The notes under the pieces are model-generated. The model was not told the origin of the DNA, did no database searches, and worked only from the letters and a program-made list of their open reading frames with translations. 64,000 nucleotides of DNA, from contig NZ_JACLGO010000020.1 in the NCBI RefSeq assembly GCF_014219065.1, positions 19,616-83,615 on the forward strand, given 5' to 3'. The position numbers and the translations under genes are program-made. Shown here piece by piece: positions 16,283 to 25,957 of the stretch; position 1 is the first letter of the stretch; each line of letters starts with the position of its first letter. The DNA is from Halopseudomonas xiamenensis (GTDB taxonomy: Bacteria; Pseudomonadota; Gammaproteobacteria; Pseudomonadales; Pseudomonadaceae).

Positions 16283-17000
16283 CGTGAACGACAACCCGCA
16301 AGAACAGGATCAGTCTGAGAGCCAGCCACGGCGCACCATCCGCAGTTTCGTGATGCGTGCCGGGCGCATGACCGAAGGCCAGCAACGCGGCGTGGAAAAG
16401 GGCTGGCCGCTGTTCGGCCTGGACCTGGCCGATGGCCCGTTGGAGCTGGATGCGCTGTTCGGGCGACAGGCAGCGCGCACGCTGGAGATCGGTTTCGGTA
16501 TGGGCCATTCGCTGCTGGAGATGGCCCAGGCGGCGCCGGAGCAGGATTTCATCGGCATCGAGGTGCATCGCCCCGGCGTCGGTGCCTTGCTCAACGGACT
16601 GTTGAATGCCGGCTTGAGCAACGTGCGGGTGTACGACTGCGATGCCATCGAGGTACTGAACCAGGCGATCCCTGACGCCAGCCTCGACCGCCTGCTGCTG
16701 TTCTTCCCCGACCCCTGGCACAAGAAGAAGCACAACAAGCGGCGTATCGTGCAGCCGGCCTTTGCCGAGCTGGTGCGGCGCAAGCTGAAGATCGGCGGTG
16801 TGCTGCACATGGCCACCGACTGGGAGCATTACGCCGAGCACATGCTGGAAGTGATGAGTGCTGCGCCGGGTTACCGCAACCAGGCTGCCGATGGCACCTA
16901 CATCCCGCGCCCGGATGAGCGCCCGATCACCAAGTTCGAGAAGCGCGGCGAGCGCCTCGGGCATGGGGTATGGGATCTGAAGTTCGAGCGCATCGACTAG
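16275..17000 (+). CDS. trmB: tRNA (guanine-N7-)-methyltransferase
   Basis: SAM-dependent enzyme of 241 residues that makes m7G46 in the tRNA variable loop. The Rossmann motif [15 protein letters not shown], the family block [19 protein letters not shown], and the end [18 protein letters not shown] identify TrmB. I start at the ATG at 16275, which overlaps the thiG stop; an in-frame start upstream would run far into thiG. The thiS-thiG-trmB order is conserved in Pseudomonas. Confidence 0.97.
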   Translation: MSDVNDNPQEQDQSESQPRRTIRSFVMRAGRMTEGQQRGVEKGWPLFGLDLADGPLELDALFGRQAARTLEIGFGMGHSLLEMAQAAPEQDFIGIEVHRPGVGALLNGLLNAGLSNVRVYDCDAIEVLNQAIPDASLDRLLLFFPDPWHKKKHNKRRIVQPAFAELVRRKLKIGGVLHMATDWEHYAEHMLEVMSAAPGYRNQAADGTYIPRPDERPITKFEKRGERLGHGVWDLKFERID

Positions 17001-17091
17001 GTTCTCGTACCCTACTGCTCCTCTCAGATCCGCCGCACCTCAAGGCACTCCCCTCGCGGCACGCCAACATTCTCTCGGCATCCGTCATCCC

Positions 17092-17182
17092 CCTCGTCAT
17101 CCTTCGCGCAGGCGAAGGATCCACCGGCCACTCCGAGTCAGCCGGCACCCTGGATCCTTCGCCTGCGCGAAGGATGACGAGG
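17092..17182. repeat. Perfect 32-bp inverted repeat element
   Basis: Arms 17092-17123 and 17151-17182 are exact reverse complements (32 of 32) around a 27-base loop. Each arm contains the smaller palindrome ATCCTTCGC/GCGAAGGAT and begins CCTCGTC. The same GTCATCCTTCGC core recurs at 20175-20257. This is the only notable content of the 300-bp trmB to enoyl-CoA hydratase gap. Confidence 0.75.
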
Positions 17183-17300
17183 TGGGACTTATCTGTCCTG
17201 CCTATGACCCCGCATAGCAATTACCAAGAGTAATGGCCGGGGCAGGCTCCACTTCCTACACTGACTCCCATCCAGAACCCCATCTGCTACGGAGCCCGCC

Positions 17301-18161
17301 ATGCAATTCGAAACCCTCGATTATCAGGTAGAGGATGGCATCCTCACCCTGACCCTCAACCGTCCCGAGCGGATGAACGCCTTCAATGGTCCGATGCGTC
17401 GCGAGCTGATCGCCGCTTTCGATGCCGCCGATGCCGATGATGCGGTCCGGGTAATCGTCGTCACCGGTGCCGGTCGGGCCTTCTGCGCCGGCGCTGACCT
17501 GGAGAAGGGCGGCGATACCTTCAACCGCCACACCCGCGGCGATCAGCCGGAAGGTGCCGATCTGCGCGATGGCGGCGGCACGGTATCGCTGCGTATCTAC
17601 GAATGCACCAAGCCGGTGATCGGCGCCTTCAACGGCGCGGCGGTGGGTGTCGGGGTGACCATGACACTGCCGATGGATATCCGCCTGGCCTCGACCAATG
17701 CCAAGTTCGGCTTCGTCTTCGCCCGCCGCGGGATCACCATGGAGGCCTGCTCCAGCTGGTTCCTGCCGCGTTTGGTGGGTCCCATGCAGGCGCTGGAATG
17801 GGCTTATACCGGCCGCGTATTCGGTGCCGAGGAGGCGCTCAAGGGTGGCCTGATCCGCAGTATCCACGAGCCGGACGAGCTGTTGCCGGCGGCCTATGCC
17901 CTGGCCCGCGAGATCGCCGACAACACCGCGCCGATGTCGGCGCTGCTCAACCGCCAGATGGTCTGGCGCATGCTCGGTGCCGACCATCCGATGGAAGCGC
18001 ACAAGATCGACTCGCGGGCGATTGCCTTCATGGGCGAGTCGGAGGATGCCAAGGAGGGTGTGCGCTCCTTCCTGGAGAAACGCGCGCCGGAGTTCAAGTT
18101 GCGTCCGAGCCAGGACCGCCCGGACTTCTATCCCTGGTGGGACGAGCGGCCGTTCAAGTGA
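17301..18161 (+). CDS. Enoyl-CoA hydratase/isomerase family (crotonase) protein
   Basis: Crotonase-fold protein of 286 residues. The oxyanion-hole segments are visible as RAFCAGADLEKGG (about residues 60-72) and FNGAAVGVGVTMTLPMDI (about 112-130). The length and the C-terminal extension (DRPDFYPWWDERPF) match pseudomonad crotonases annotated as enoyl-CoA hydratases; the substrate is not fixed. It may act in fatty-acid or amino-acid degradation. It meets the thioesterase gene tail to tail, with the two stop codons directly abutting. Confidence 0.9.
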   Translation: MQFETLDYQVEDGILTLTLNRPERMNAFNGPMRRELIAAFDAADADDAVRVIVVTGAGRAFCAGADLEKGGDTFNRHTRGDQPEGADLRDGGGTVSLRIYECTKPVIGAFNGAAVGVGVTMTLPMDIRLASTNAKFGFVFARRGITMEACSSWFLPRLVGPMQALEWAYTGRVFGAEEALKGGLIRSIHEPDELLPAAYALAREIADNTAPMSALLNRQMVWRMLGADHPMEAHKIDSRAIAFMGESEDAKEGVRSFLEKRAPEFKLRPSQDRPDFYPWWDERPFK

Positions 18162-18596
18162 TCAACGGCTGACCAGCAGGCGCTCCAGCGCCGCGCGTGG
18201 CCCCGCTGGTATCGGGCAGGCGCGGTTGCTGGCGCGCTCGACGAACACATGCACGAAGCGCCCGGCGGCGCAGGCCTCGGCCACGTCGGATTTGAACAGT
18301 GCCAGCTCATAATGCACCGAGCTGCTGCCCAGTCTGGCCACCCGTACACCGATCTCGATCCGCTCGGGAAAGGCCACCGGCTGGAAGTAATCACAGCCGG
18401 AACTGACGACAAAGGCCACCTGTTGCCCCTGGTGGATGTCCAGCCCACCCTCGTTGATCAGCCAAGTGTTCACCGCACTGTCGAAGAAGGCGTAGTAGGT
18501 GACGTTGTTGATGTGGCCGTAGATATCGTTGTCGTGCCAGCGGGTGGTGATGGGGTGCAGGTAGGGGTAGTCGCTGCGTTGGGGTTTGGTGGTCAT
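18162..18596 (-). CDS. Acyl-CoA thioesterase (4HBT hotdog family)
   Basis: Hotdog-fold protein of 144 residues of the YbgC/FcbC group. The active-site loop RWHDNDIYGHINNVTYYAFFDSAVNTWL carries the conserved Asp and is diagnostic. It probably cleaves acyl-CoA thioesters of unknown chain type. It converges on the crotonase gene with no bases between the two stop codons. No strong ribosome-binding site precedes the ATG at 18596. Confidence 0.9.
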   Translation of the reverse strand: MTTKPQRSDYPYLHPITTRWHDNDIYGHINNVTYYAFFDSAVNTWLINEGGLDIHQGQQVAFVVSSGCDYFQPVAFPERIEIGVRVARLGSSSVHYELALFKSDVAEACAAGRFVHVFVERASNRACPIPAGPRAALERLLVSR

Positions 18597-18660
18597 CAGT
18601 TACTCGTACTCGTTGCTTATATTGTATTGATGGCGGAAAACCCGGACGTCCTGCGGACGC

Positions 18661-18813
18661 TATCGCGGCGAGGCGCCGCTCCTACAATAGATAGGCAGCA
18701 AGCGGCACAACCAGTCAGACCCGCCTCGGTCGGCACTGCGGTGAGGCTTGCCATAACCGCTACCACCGGAGCCCTTGGCCGATTTCCCGTAGGAGCGGCG
18801 CCTCGCCGCGATG
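18661..18813. repeat. Pseudomonas-type REP pair (REPIN-like)
   Basis: A 24-base unit with core GAGCGGCGCCTCGCCGCG occurs inverted at 18662-18685 and 18789-18812, as exact reverse complements. Units starting GTAGGAGCGG are typical pseudomonad REP sequences. A third copy lies at 59650-59673. The pair fills the gap between the thioesterase and dehydrogenase genes. Confidence 0.8.
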
Positions 18814-18837
18814 CTGGCCGACAGGCCAGCCAGAGTT

Positions 18838-19998
18838 TCAATACGCCTGCCGGTAGATCGCCAGTGCATCGGCTTCGGTGACTTCGCGTGGGTTGTTGAC
18901 CAGCAGCCGTTGTTGCAGCATCGCCTCGCTGGCCAGCAGCTCCAGACTGTCTTCCGGTACGCCGGCGTCGCGCAGGCGGCTGGGCAGGTTGCAGCGTGGG
19001 CTCAATTGCGCTAGCGCGGTGATCAACTGGTCGGTCAGGCTGGCGGCGTCGCCAGGCTTGCAGTCCGCTACCAGCAGCGGTGCCAGTTCAGCATACAGGG
19101 CCTCGGCGGCGGGGGCGTTGAAGGCGACCACGCTGGGCAGCACCAGGGCGTTGGACAGGCCATGGGGAATATGGAAATGCCCGCCCAGCGGATAGGCCAG
19201 CGCATGCACCGCCGCCACCGGGGCGTTGGCGAAGGCCTGGCCGGCGAGCAGCGAGCCGAGCAGCATGGCCTGGCGCGCCTCGCGGTTGCTGCCGTTGTGT
19301 ACCGCTTCGTCGAGATTGCCAGCCAGCAGGCGCAGGGCTTCACGGGCGAGCAGGTCGGACAGCGGGTTCTTCTTCAGCTTGCTGGTATAGGCCTCGATGG
19401 CGTGCACCATGGCGTCGATACCGGTGGCGGCGGTCACCGCCGGTGGCAGGCCCAGGGTCAGTTCGGCGTCCAGCACTGCCAGATCGGGCAGCAGCAAAGG
19501 TGATACCACGCCGGTCTTGGTGGTGGCGCCGGTGGTGATGATGGCGATCTGGGTGACTTCCGAGCCGGTCCCGGCGGTGGTCGGCACCTGGATCAGCGGC
19601 AGGCGCTGGCCCCGGGCGTTGTCCACGCCATAGACCTCGTTCAGGCTCTGGGTCGCATGCGGATGGGCCAGCAGCGCGACCAGCTTGGCCACATCCATCG
19701 AGCTGCCGCCACCGAAGCCGATGATCAACTGCGCGTTCATCGCCTGCGCCTGGTGCACGGCGGCGAACACCACCTGCTCCGGCGGATCGGCGACCACCTG
19801 GTCGAACACCTCCACACTCATGCCGGTGTCGGCGAAGCCCGGCAGGATGTCCCCCAGCAGCCCCAGGCGGGTGATGCCGGGGTCGGTGACGATCAACACC
19901 CGCTGCGCATCCCGCTCCCGGCACAGTTGCGCCAGACGGCTGGCGGCGCCGGTTTCACAGAGGATGCGAGCGGTGGTGGCGAAGCTGAACGGGGACAT
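18838..19998 (-). CDS. Iron-containing alcohol dehydrogenase
   Basis: Group III NAD-dependent dehydrogenase of 386 residues. It shows the nucleotide motif GFGGGSSMDVAKLVALL, the family block TTAGTGSEVTQIAIITT, and the metal-ligand region HALAYPLGGHFHIPHGLSNALVLP. I begin at the ATG at 19998 with GAGG five bases upstream; the GTG two codons earlier overlaps that site. Substrates of such enzymes include ethanol, 1,3-propanediol, lactaldehyde and maleylacetate, and cannot be distinguished here. It is flanked by repeats on both sides and appears to be a single-gene unit. Confidence 0.9.
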   Translation of the reverse strand: MSPFSFATTARILCETGAASRLAQLCRERDAQRVLIVTDPGITRLGLLGDILPGFADTGMSVEVFDQVVADPPEQVVFAAVHQAQAMNAQLIIGFGGGSSMDVAKLVALLAHPHATQSLNEVYGVDNARGQRLPLIQVPTTAGTGSEVTQIAIITTGATTKTGVVSPLLLPDLAVLDAELTLGLPPAVTAATGIDAMVHAIEAYTSKLKKNPLSDLLAREALRLLAGNLDEAVHNGSNREARQAMLLGSLLAGQAFANAPVAAVHALAYPLGGHFHIPHGLSNALVLPSVVAFNAPAAEALYAELAPLLVADCKPGDAASLTDQLITALAQLSPRCNLPSRLRDAGVPEDSLELLASEAMLQQRLLVNNPREVTEADALAIYRQAY

Positions 19999-20174
19999 GG
20001 GCACCTCGTGGTCGCGGAAGGGGGTGGATGATCAGTCACTGTAGGGGGCTGAGCGTCGAGCGGCAAGTGCAAGAGGGGAGGCCGGATGTTGTGAATGACT
20101 GGACATGAGTGATGTGGACCGTCGGATGGTCGTATGTAGAACGGCGATGGCCGCAATGCTATTCACTTAACGCG

Positions 20175-20257
20175 GTCATCCTTTAACTCCGTCATCCTTC
20201 GCTTCTTCTCCGTCATCCTTCGCGAAGGCGAAGGATGACGAGTTTAAGGAAGGATGA
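20175..20257. repeat. Nested hairpin repeats with GTCATCCTTCGC core
   Basis: The motif GTCATCCTT occurs three times forward (20175, 20191, 20212) and its reverse complement AAGGATGAC twice. The central pair forms a stem reading CGTCATCCTTCGC against GCGAAGGATGACG. The core is shared with the 17092-17182 element. It occupies the 320-bp gap between hemW and the dehydrogenase gene; the rest of that gap shows nothing recognisable. Confidence 0.65.
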
Positions 20258-20318
20258 CGTGGAAGAAGCGAAAGGCTGACGATGCACAGGGCGATGTTCG
20301 CCCGATCAGGCAACGGTG

Positions 20319-21455
20319 TCAGAGAAACATCTCCAGCAGATCATTGAGAAACAGCCGGCCCCGCTCGGTGGGCCGCAGTTGCTGTTGCCAGGGCTCCAGC
20401 AGGCCGCGCTGGACGGCCTGGTCGAGCCGTGCCGCCGCGCTGTCGATGGGTTGGCCGGTGCGTTGCTGGTACCAGGCGCTGGGCACGCCATCGACCAGGC
20501 GCAGGGTATTCATCAGGAAGTCGAAGGGCAGTTCGTCTGCCGTGAGTATCTTGTTGCCGGCGCGGAACGCCTTGTCCGGATTCAGGTAGTCGCGGGGCTG
20601 TCGGGTCTTCCAGTAGCGTTCGACGCGACCGTCGGCGTGGCTCAGCTTGCCATGCGCGCCGGCGCCGATGCCGAGGAAGTCGCCATACTGCCAGTAGTTG
20701 AGGTTGTGCCGGGCGCGGCGGCCCTCTCGGGCATAGGCGGAAATCTCGTACTGCGCATAGCCGGCCCCGGCCAGCCGTGCCTGTCCGGCCTCCTGGATGT
20801 CCCACAGCACCTCGTCTTCCGGCAGTTGCGGCGGGCGGCTGTAGAACACCGTGTTCGGCTCCAGCGTCAGCTGGTACCAGGACAGATGCTCCGGCCCCAG
20901 GGCAAGGGCCTGGTCGATATCGGCCAGTGCCTGCGCCAGCGACTGCCCGGGCAGGCCGTGCATCAGGTCCAGGTTGAGATTGTCGAAGCCGGCGCGGCGC
21001 GCCATGTCCACCGCGGCCAGTGCCTCGCGGTCGTCGTGGATGCGCCCCAGGGCCTTGAGGTGCTGGGGGTTGAAGCTCTGGATGCCGATCGACAGGCGAT
21101 TGATGCCGGCGGCCCGGTAGTCCTTGAACTTGGCCTGCTCGAAGGTGCCGGGGTTGGCTTCCAGGGTGATCTCGATATCCTCGGCGAACCGCAGCCGCTG
21201 CTGCATGGCCTGCAGCAGGCGCTCCAGGCTGGCGGCGGAAAACAGGCTGGGTGTGCCGCCACCGAAGAAGATCGATACCAGCGGGCGGCCCTGGACGTAT
21301 TGCAGATCTCCGTCCAGATCGGCGATCAGGGCATCGATGTACTCGGTTTCCGGCAGGCCGCTGTCGTAGGTATGCGAGTTGAAGTCACAGTACGGGCATT
21401 TGCGCACACACCAGGGGATATGCACATAGGCCGCCAGCGGCGGCAGCGGCGTCAC
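20319..21455 (-). CDS. hemW: Radical SAM heme chaperone HemW
   Basis: HemN-like radical SAM protein of 378 residues. The cluster motif [10 protein letters not shown] lies near residue 16, with [10 protein letters not shown] and LEANPGTFE typical of the group. HemW proteins bind and transfer heme and are not coproporphyrinogen oxidases; older annotations call this HemN. The final domain resembles the HemN C-terminal region. It overlaps rdgB by 4 bp (ATGA), part of the order metX, metW, DUF4426, rdgB, hemW conserved in Pseudomonas. Confidence 0.95.
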   Translation of the reverse strand: MTPLPPLAAYVHIPWCVRKCPYCDFNSHTYDSGLPETEYIDALIADLDGDLQYVQGRPLVSIFFGGGTPSLFSAASLERLLQAMQQRLRFAEDIEITLEANPGTFEQAKFKDYRAAGINRLSIGIQSFNPQHLKALGRIHDDREALAAVDMARRAGFDNLNLDLMHGLPGQSLAQALADIDQALALGPEHLSWYQLTLEPNTVFYSRPPQLPEDEVLWDIQEAGQARLAGAGYAQYEISAYAREGRRARHNLNYWQYGDFLGIGAGAHGKLSHADGRVERYWKTRQPRDYLNPDKAFRAGNKILTADELPFDFLMNTLRLVDGVPSAWYQQRTGQPIDSAAARLDQAVQRGLLEPWQQQLRPTERGRLFLNDLLEMFL

Positions 21456-22060
21456 GCCAGCCCCAGGCGCGCACGCAGCAGCTCCATGGCCCGGGCCCGG
21501 TGGCTGAGCCGGTTCTTCTGCGGCGCGGGCAGTTCGGCGCTGGACAGGCCCAGCTCGGGTACCAGGAACAGCGGATCATAGCCGAAGCCGTGCTCGCCAC
21601 GGGCGGCATGCAGGATGCGGCCCTCCCAGGCGCCTTCGCAGATGATCGGCACCGGGTCATCGGCATGGCGTACCAGGGCCAGGGCGCAGATGAAGCGGGC
21701 GCCGCGCTGGTCGTCCGGCACCTCGCGCAGGGCCTCCAGCAGCTTGGCGTTGTTCGCTGCATCGCCCTGGCCGTCGGCATAGCGTGCCGAGTAGATGCCC
21801 GGTGCGCCGCCGAGGGCATCCACCGCCAGCCCGGAGTCGTCGGCCAGCGCCGGCAGGCCCGAGGCGCGTGCGGCGTGGCGGGCCTTGAGGATGGCGTTCT
21901 CGATGAAGCTCAGCCCGGTCTCCTCGGCTTCCTGATCGATGAAGCGGCTCTGCGGCAGCACCTCAATATACTCGCCGAGCATGGCCTGCAGCTCCTTGAG
22001 CTTGCCGGGGTTGTTGCTGGCCAGTACCAGCTGGCTGAAAGGCAGTGCGCTGTCACTCAT
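21452..22060 (-). CDS. rdgB: Non-canonical purine NTP pyrophosphatase (RdgB/HAM1)
   Basis: Hydrolase of 202 residues that removes ITP, dITP and XTP from nucleotide pools. Family motifs are present in order: [12 protein letters not shown] near residue 13, [25 protein letters not shown] in the middle, and [12 protein letters not shown] with SHRARAM near the end. It overlaps the DUF4426 gene by 8 bp upstream and hemW by 4 bp downstream, showing tight translational coupling. Confidence 0.97.
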   Translation of the reverse strand: MSDSALPFSQLVLASNNPGKLKELQAMLGEYIEVLPQSRFIDQEAEETGLSFIENAILKARHAARASGLPALADDSGLAVDALGGAPGIYSARYADGQGDAANNAKLLEALREVPDDQRGARFICALALVRHADDPVPIICEGAWEGRILHAARGEHGFGYDPLFLVPELGLSSAELPAPQKNRLSHRARAMELLRARLGLA

Positions 22061-22502
22061 CGGGGTGGAACTCCTGCTGGAAGCGTACGGTATGCACCGG
22101 CGCGCCTTCCTCGGCCTGGACCCGTACCTCGAACTGCAGCAGGCCGCGCTGGCCCGCCGAATAGTTGGCTACGAAGTAGATGGCGTCCTGCTCCTGCAGG
22201 CGGATGAACTTCAGCGGTGTGGTCTGCTGGATCAGATTCTTCACCGTGCCCTCGACGCGGGCGTCGACCACTTCCAGACCATGCTCGGTCTGGCGTTGTA
22301 CGGCGATATTCACCACGCCCTGGCGTGGGCCACGCTGCAGCCCGGCCGCGGCGGCGATCTCTGGCTGCAGATAGGAGCTGTTGAAGGTGTTGTGATGCAC
22401 CAGCAGGTCGCCAAAGCGCTGGGGGCTCTGAGCGGGGCCTTGCTGGGCGGTGGCGAGGGTGGCGGCGAGCATCAGCAGACCGGCAAACAGTATGCGTTTC
22501 AT
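22053..22502 (-). CDS. DUF4426 periplasmic protein
   Basis: Protein of 149 residues with a clear signal peptide ([20 protein letters not shown], cleavage near residue 20). The mature part matches DUF4426, a beta-rich family of unknown function found beside metW in gammaproteobacteria ([26 protein letters not shown]). It lies 15 bp after metW and overlaps rdgB. No catalytic motif is visible. Confidence 0.88.
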   Translation of the reverse strand: MKRILFAGLLMLAATLATAQQGPAQSPQRFGDLLVHHNTFNSSYLQPEIAAAAGLQRGPRQGVVNIAVQRQTEHGLEVVDARVEGTVKNLIQQTTPLKFIRLQEQDAIYFVANYSAGQRGLLQFEVRVQAEEGAPVHTVRFQQEFHPDE

Positions 22503-22517
22503 GAACAGTTCTCCTGG

Positions 22518-23114
22518 TCAGCGCGTGACACGATAAATGGCGACTTCGCCGAGCAGGTTGGGCCACATCGCACTCAGCCTGCTGCTGCGGTGAGTCTGGT
22601 CCACCACCAGACGATCAAGGATGCGCACCGAGCGCTCATGGCAGAGCTTCTCGAAATCCTTGAAGGTGCAGAAGTGGATGTTCGGGGTGTTGTACCAAGT
22701 GTAGGGCATGAACTCGGAAACCGGCATGCGACCCTTGGTCCCCAGGTACAGCCGGCAACGCCAGTGGCCGAAGTTGGGGAAGGTGAGGATCGCCTCGCGA
22801 CCGATGCGCAGCATGTCTTCGAGGATGCGGTCGGGATAGTGCACCGCCTGCAGTGCCTGGGTCATGACCACGGTGTCGAAACTGCGATCCTCGAAGTTGT
22901 CCAGGCCGTGGTCGAGGTTCTTGTCGATCACGTTCACGCCCCGGGCGATGCAGGCGTTGATATTGTCCGGGTCGATCTCCAGGCCATAGCCACGCACCTG
23001 GCGGTTGTGCTGCAGATAGTGCAGCAGCTCGCCCTCGCCACAGCCGAGGTCGAGTACCCGGCTGCCGGGCTGGATCCACTTCTGGATGATCTGCAGGTCA
23101 GCGCGCAGGCTCAT
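22518..23114 (-). CDS. metW: Methionine biosynthesis protein MetW
   Basis: SAM-methyltransferase-like protein of 198 residues that accompanies MetX in proteobacteria and is needed for its full activity in some species. The Rossmann motif [15 protein letters not shown], the block [31 protein letters not shown], and [19 protein letters not shown] identify it. The ATG overlaps the metX stop by 4 bp (ATGA), so the pair is co-translated. Confidence 0.95.
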   Translation of the reverse strand: MSLRADLQIIQKWIQPGSRVLDLGCGEGELLHYLQHNRQVRGYGLEIDPDNINACIARGVNVIDKNLDHGLDNFEDRSFDTVVMTQALQAVHYPDRILEDMLRIGREAILTFPNFGHWRCRLYLGTKGRMPVSEFMPYTWYNTPNIHFCTFKDFEKLCHERSVRILDRLVVDQTHRSSRLSAMWPNLLGEVAIYRVTR

Positions 23115-24253
23115 GCGTCCACCTCGATACGGTTCATGTAACTGCGCAGCGCCTGGACATAGCGCGGGATCGGCAGCAGGAAGGCGTCATGGCCCTGATC
23201 GGCCTCGACCTCCACGTAGCTGACATCCTTGCGCGCGGCCATCAGCGCGTTGGCCAGCTCGCGCGAACGGGCCGGGGCGAAGCGCCAGTCGGTGCTGAAG
23301 GAGATCACCAGGCAGCCGGCGCTGACCGGCTCCAGCGCCCTGGCCAGGTCATCGCCATGGGTGCGCGCCGGGTCATAGTAATCCAGTGCCTTGGTCATCA
23401 GCAGGTAGGTGTTGGCATCGAAGCGCTCGGAGAATTCCTGGCCCTGGTAGCGCAGGTAGCTCTCGACCTGGAACTCGACGCTGCCGATGTCGTAGTTGAG
23501 GCGCTCGCTGCGCAGCTCGCGGCCGAATTTCTGGCCCATGGCGTCGTCGGACAGATAGGTGATATGCCCGACCATGCGCGCCAGGCCCAGCCCGCGCTTG
23601 GGAATCACGCCGAAGGCAGCGTAGTCGCCCTCGTGGAAGTCCGGGTCGCTGACGATCGCCTGGCGTGCCACCTCGTTGAAGGCGATGTTCTGCGCCGACA
23701 GCTTGGAGGCGGTGGCAATCGCCACGCAGTGGCGCAGGCGCTCGGGGTAGGCGATGGCCCACTGCAGCGCCTGCATGCCGCCGAGACTGCCGCCGACCAC
23801 CGCGGCCCAGCAATCGATACCCAGGTGGTCGGCCAGGCAGGCCTGGCTGTTGACCCAGTCCTCGACCACGATCATCGGGAAGCGCCCGCCGTAGCTCTTG
23901 CCGGTTTCGGGGTCGATGCTCGACGGCCCGGTCGAGCCATGGCAACCGCCGAGGTTGTTCAGGCTGACGACGAAGAAGCGCTCGGTGTCGATCGGCTTGC
24001 CGGGGCCGATGCAGGCGTCCCACCAGCCGGGCTTGCGGTCGTCCTCGCTGTGATAGCCGGCGGCATGGTGATGGCCGGACAACGCATGGCATACCAGCAC
24101 CGCATTGCTGCGGCTGGCGTTCAACTGCCCATAGGTCTCGTAGACCAGCTCATACTGCGGCAGGCTCCGCCCACAGGCCAGTTGCAGTGGCTCGGTGAAA
24201 ACATGGCGTTGTGGCGATACCAGGCCGACGGAATCAGCAGGGAATCTGGACAT
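23111..24253 (-). CDS. metX: Homoserine O-acyltransferase MetX
   Basis: Alpha/beta-hydrolase-fold acyltransferase of 380 residues that activates homoserine for methionine synthesis. In pseudomonads the donor is usually succinyl-CoA (the MetXS type), though the family name says acetyltransferase. The nucleophile elbow [20 protein letters not shown] and the final catalytic His in [10 protein letters not shown] are visible, as is [19 protein letters not shown] use the ATG at 24253 giving [10 protein letters not shown]; an upstream in-frame start adds 35 residues without family support. AGGA lies upstream at a long spacing. Confidence 0.94.
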   Translation of the reverse strand: MSRFPADSVGLVSPQRHVFTEPLQLACGRSLPQYELVYETYGQLNASRSNAVLVCHALSGHHHAAGYHSEDDRKPGWWDACIGPGKPIDTERFFVVSLNNLGGCHGSTGPSSIDPETGKSYGGRFPMIVVEDWVNSQACLADHLGIDCWAAVVGGSLGGMQALQWAIAYPERLRHCVAIATASKLSAQNIAFNEVARQAIVSDPDFHEGDYAAFGVIPKRGLGLARMVGHITYLSDDAMGQKFGRELRSERLNYDIGSVEFQVESYLRYQGQEFSERFDANTYLLMTKALDYYDPARTHGDDLARALEPVSAGCLVISFSTDWRFAPARSRELANALMAARKDVSYVEVEADQGHDAFLLPIPRYVQALRSYMNRIEVDA

Positions 24254-24407
24254 GGGGTTTTCTGTTCCTGTGTGGGTTGGCCGCTGCGTGCCGGCCAACG
24301 ATCGAGGCGTCAGTCTAAAGAGCGCAACGGCGCGGTGCAATATCGCGGACTGTTCCACACATACCAGCTGCCTGGTGGTATGTCCGCCGGGCTGCCGGGC
24401 CGGGGGT

Positions 24408-24425
24408 GTAGCGCGCCTGCGCTAC
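24408..24425. repeat. GTAGCGC palindromic repeat, copy 1
   Basis: GTAGCGC-GCCT-GCGCTAC, 18 bases, in the metX-yggT gap. With flanks it matches the copy at 51678-51695 in inverted orientation over about 28 bases. The remainder of this 280-bp gap is GC-rich with no recognisable gene. Confidence 0.6.
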
Positions 24426-24533
24426 GCCATGCAGTCGCCGGCTTTGGCATCCTGCGTCGCCCTGACTCCTGCGTCCATGCAGTCGTCGCGCAGGCGCGCG
24501 ACAACCCGGCAGTGGGTTCGCCGGGCTGCCGCC

Positions 24534-25124
24534 TTATAGCGCCAACGTCAGCCCGCGCGGCATGCCGGTGGCGATCGCCAGGTTGGTGATCAGCAGCATG
24601 TCCAGCAGGTTCAGTGCGATGAAGGCGAAGATCGGCGACAGGTCCAGGCCACCCAGCGACGGCAGGAAGCGGCGGATCGGCGCCAGCACCGGCTCGCATA
24701 GCTGGAACACCAGGATCACAGCGGGATTGTGGCTCTGCGGCGCGACCCAGGACAGGATCACGCTGATGATCAGGGCGAAGAAGAAGATCTTCAGGAACAG
24801 CGCGGTGATACCGACCAGTGACCAGGCCAGCAGTTGCAGCACGGCGGGCAGGGCATAGCCCATCAGCTTGATGATGATCGCCATCACCACCAGTTGCACG
24901 ACCAGCGCCAGCACCAGCGAGGCCACGTCGATGCCGGCAAAGCCTGGAACCACCCGGCGCAGCGGCTGCAGCAGCGGCTGGGTGGCGCGCACGATGAACT
25001 GCGAGATCGGGTTGTAGAAATCGGCGCGTACCAGTTGCAGGATGAAGCGCAGCAGCACGATCAGCAGGTACAGACTGCCCAGTGTCTGCACCACGTAGAC
25101 CGCAGCCATATTCACTCCGTTCAT
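24534..25124 (-). CDS. yggT: YggT family membrane protein
   Basis: Integral membrane protein of 196 residues made of two YggT repeats. Each repeat has a membrane pair and the RADFYNPISQFIVRATQPLLQPLRRVVPG-type segment (first copy about residues 34-62; the second, diverged copy around PQSHNPAVILVFQLCEPVLAPIRRFLP). The family's role is poorly defined, linked to osmotic stress or division-site proteins elsewhere. GAGGAG lies five bases before the ATG. It follows proC by 9 bp in the yggS-proC-yggT operon. Confidence 0.93.
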   Translation of the reverse strand: MNGVNMAAVYVVQTLGSLYLLIVLLRFILQLVRADFYNPISQFIVRATQPLLQPLRRVVPGFAGIDVASLVLALVVQLVVMAIIIKLMGYALPAVLQLLAWSLVGITALFLKIFFFALIISVILSWVAPQSHNPAVILVFQLCEPVLAPIRRFLPSLGGLDLSPIFAFIALNLLDMLLITNLAIATGMPRGLTLAL

Positions 25125-25133
25125 GACATCTCC

Positions 25134-25952
25134 TCAGGCGAGTTCTTTGGACAGTTCGGCGGAACGGGCGGCGGCCGCCTGCATCGCCCGGGCTACCATG
25201 CCGGGCAGATCGTCCCGGGTAAAGCTGTTGATGGCCTGCTCGGTGGTGCCGTTGGGCGAGGTCACCCGGCGGCGCAGCTCGGCGCTGTCGACGTCGCTGT
25301 GGACCGCCATGTCCGCCGCACCGAGGGCGGTGAACAGGGTCAGGCGCTCGGCGATTTCCCGTGGCAGCCCCAGCTGCTCGCCGGCGTCGATCATGGCTTC
25401 CATCAGGTAGAAGAAATACGCCGGGCCGCTGCCGGACACCGCGGTGACCGCGTCGATCTGCGCTTCGCGCTCCAGCCACAGGCTGATGCCGACCGCATTC
25501 AGGATGGTCTCGGTGAGCTTCTTCTGCTGGTCGCTGACCCGCTCGACGGCATACAGGCCACTGACGCCCTGGCCGCGCAGCGCCGGGGTGTTGGGCATGC
25601 AACGTACCAGCGGAGTGTCGGCGCCGAGCCACTCGGCCAGGCTGGAGCAGGTAACGCCGGCGGCAATCGAGATCACCAGTTGCCCGGCCCGGCGCTCATT
25701 CGGCAGCGCGCGGCACACCGCCTGTAGCACCTGGGGCTTGACCGCCAGCACCAGCACATCGCAGTCGCGGGCCAGTTGCGCGTTGTCGGTGCTGGTGTGG
25801 ATGCCGAACTGGCGGCCGAGCCGCTCCAGCTGTTCGTCGCTGCGGTCGCTGGCCATCAGCTGGTTCGGTTTGAAGCTGCCCTGCAGCATGCCGCCGATCA
25901 GGCTGGTGGCCATGTTGCCGGCGCCGATGAATCCGATGCGCGGAGCTGTCAT
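25134..25952 (-). CDS. proC: Pyrroline-5-carboxylate reductase
   Basis: Final enzyme of proline synthesis, 272 residues. The nucleotide-binding start PRIGFIGAGNMATSLIGGML, the central KPQVL region, and the C-terminal signature VTSPNGTTEQAINSF are diagnostic. I choose the ATG at 25952, which has a good spacing to an AAGGA, giving MTAPRIGF; an ATG three codons earlier overlaps the yggS stop. The gene follows yggS and precedes yggT. Confidence 0.95.
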   Translation of the reverse strand: MTAPRIGFIGAGNMATSLIGGMLQGSFKPNQLMASDRSDEQLERLGRQFGIHTSTDNAQLARDCDVLVLAVKPQVLQAVCRALPNERRAGQLVISIAAGVTCSSLAEWLGADTPLVRCMPNTPALRGQGVSGLYAVERVSDQQKKLTETILNAVGISLWLEREAQIDAVTAVSGSGPAYFFYLMEAMIDAGEQLGLPREIAERLTLFTALGAADMAVHSDVDSAELRRRVTSPNGTTEQAINSFTRDDLPGMVARAMQAAAARSAELSKELA

Positions 25953-25957
25953 GTGAG

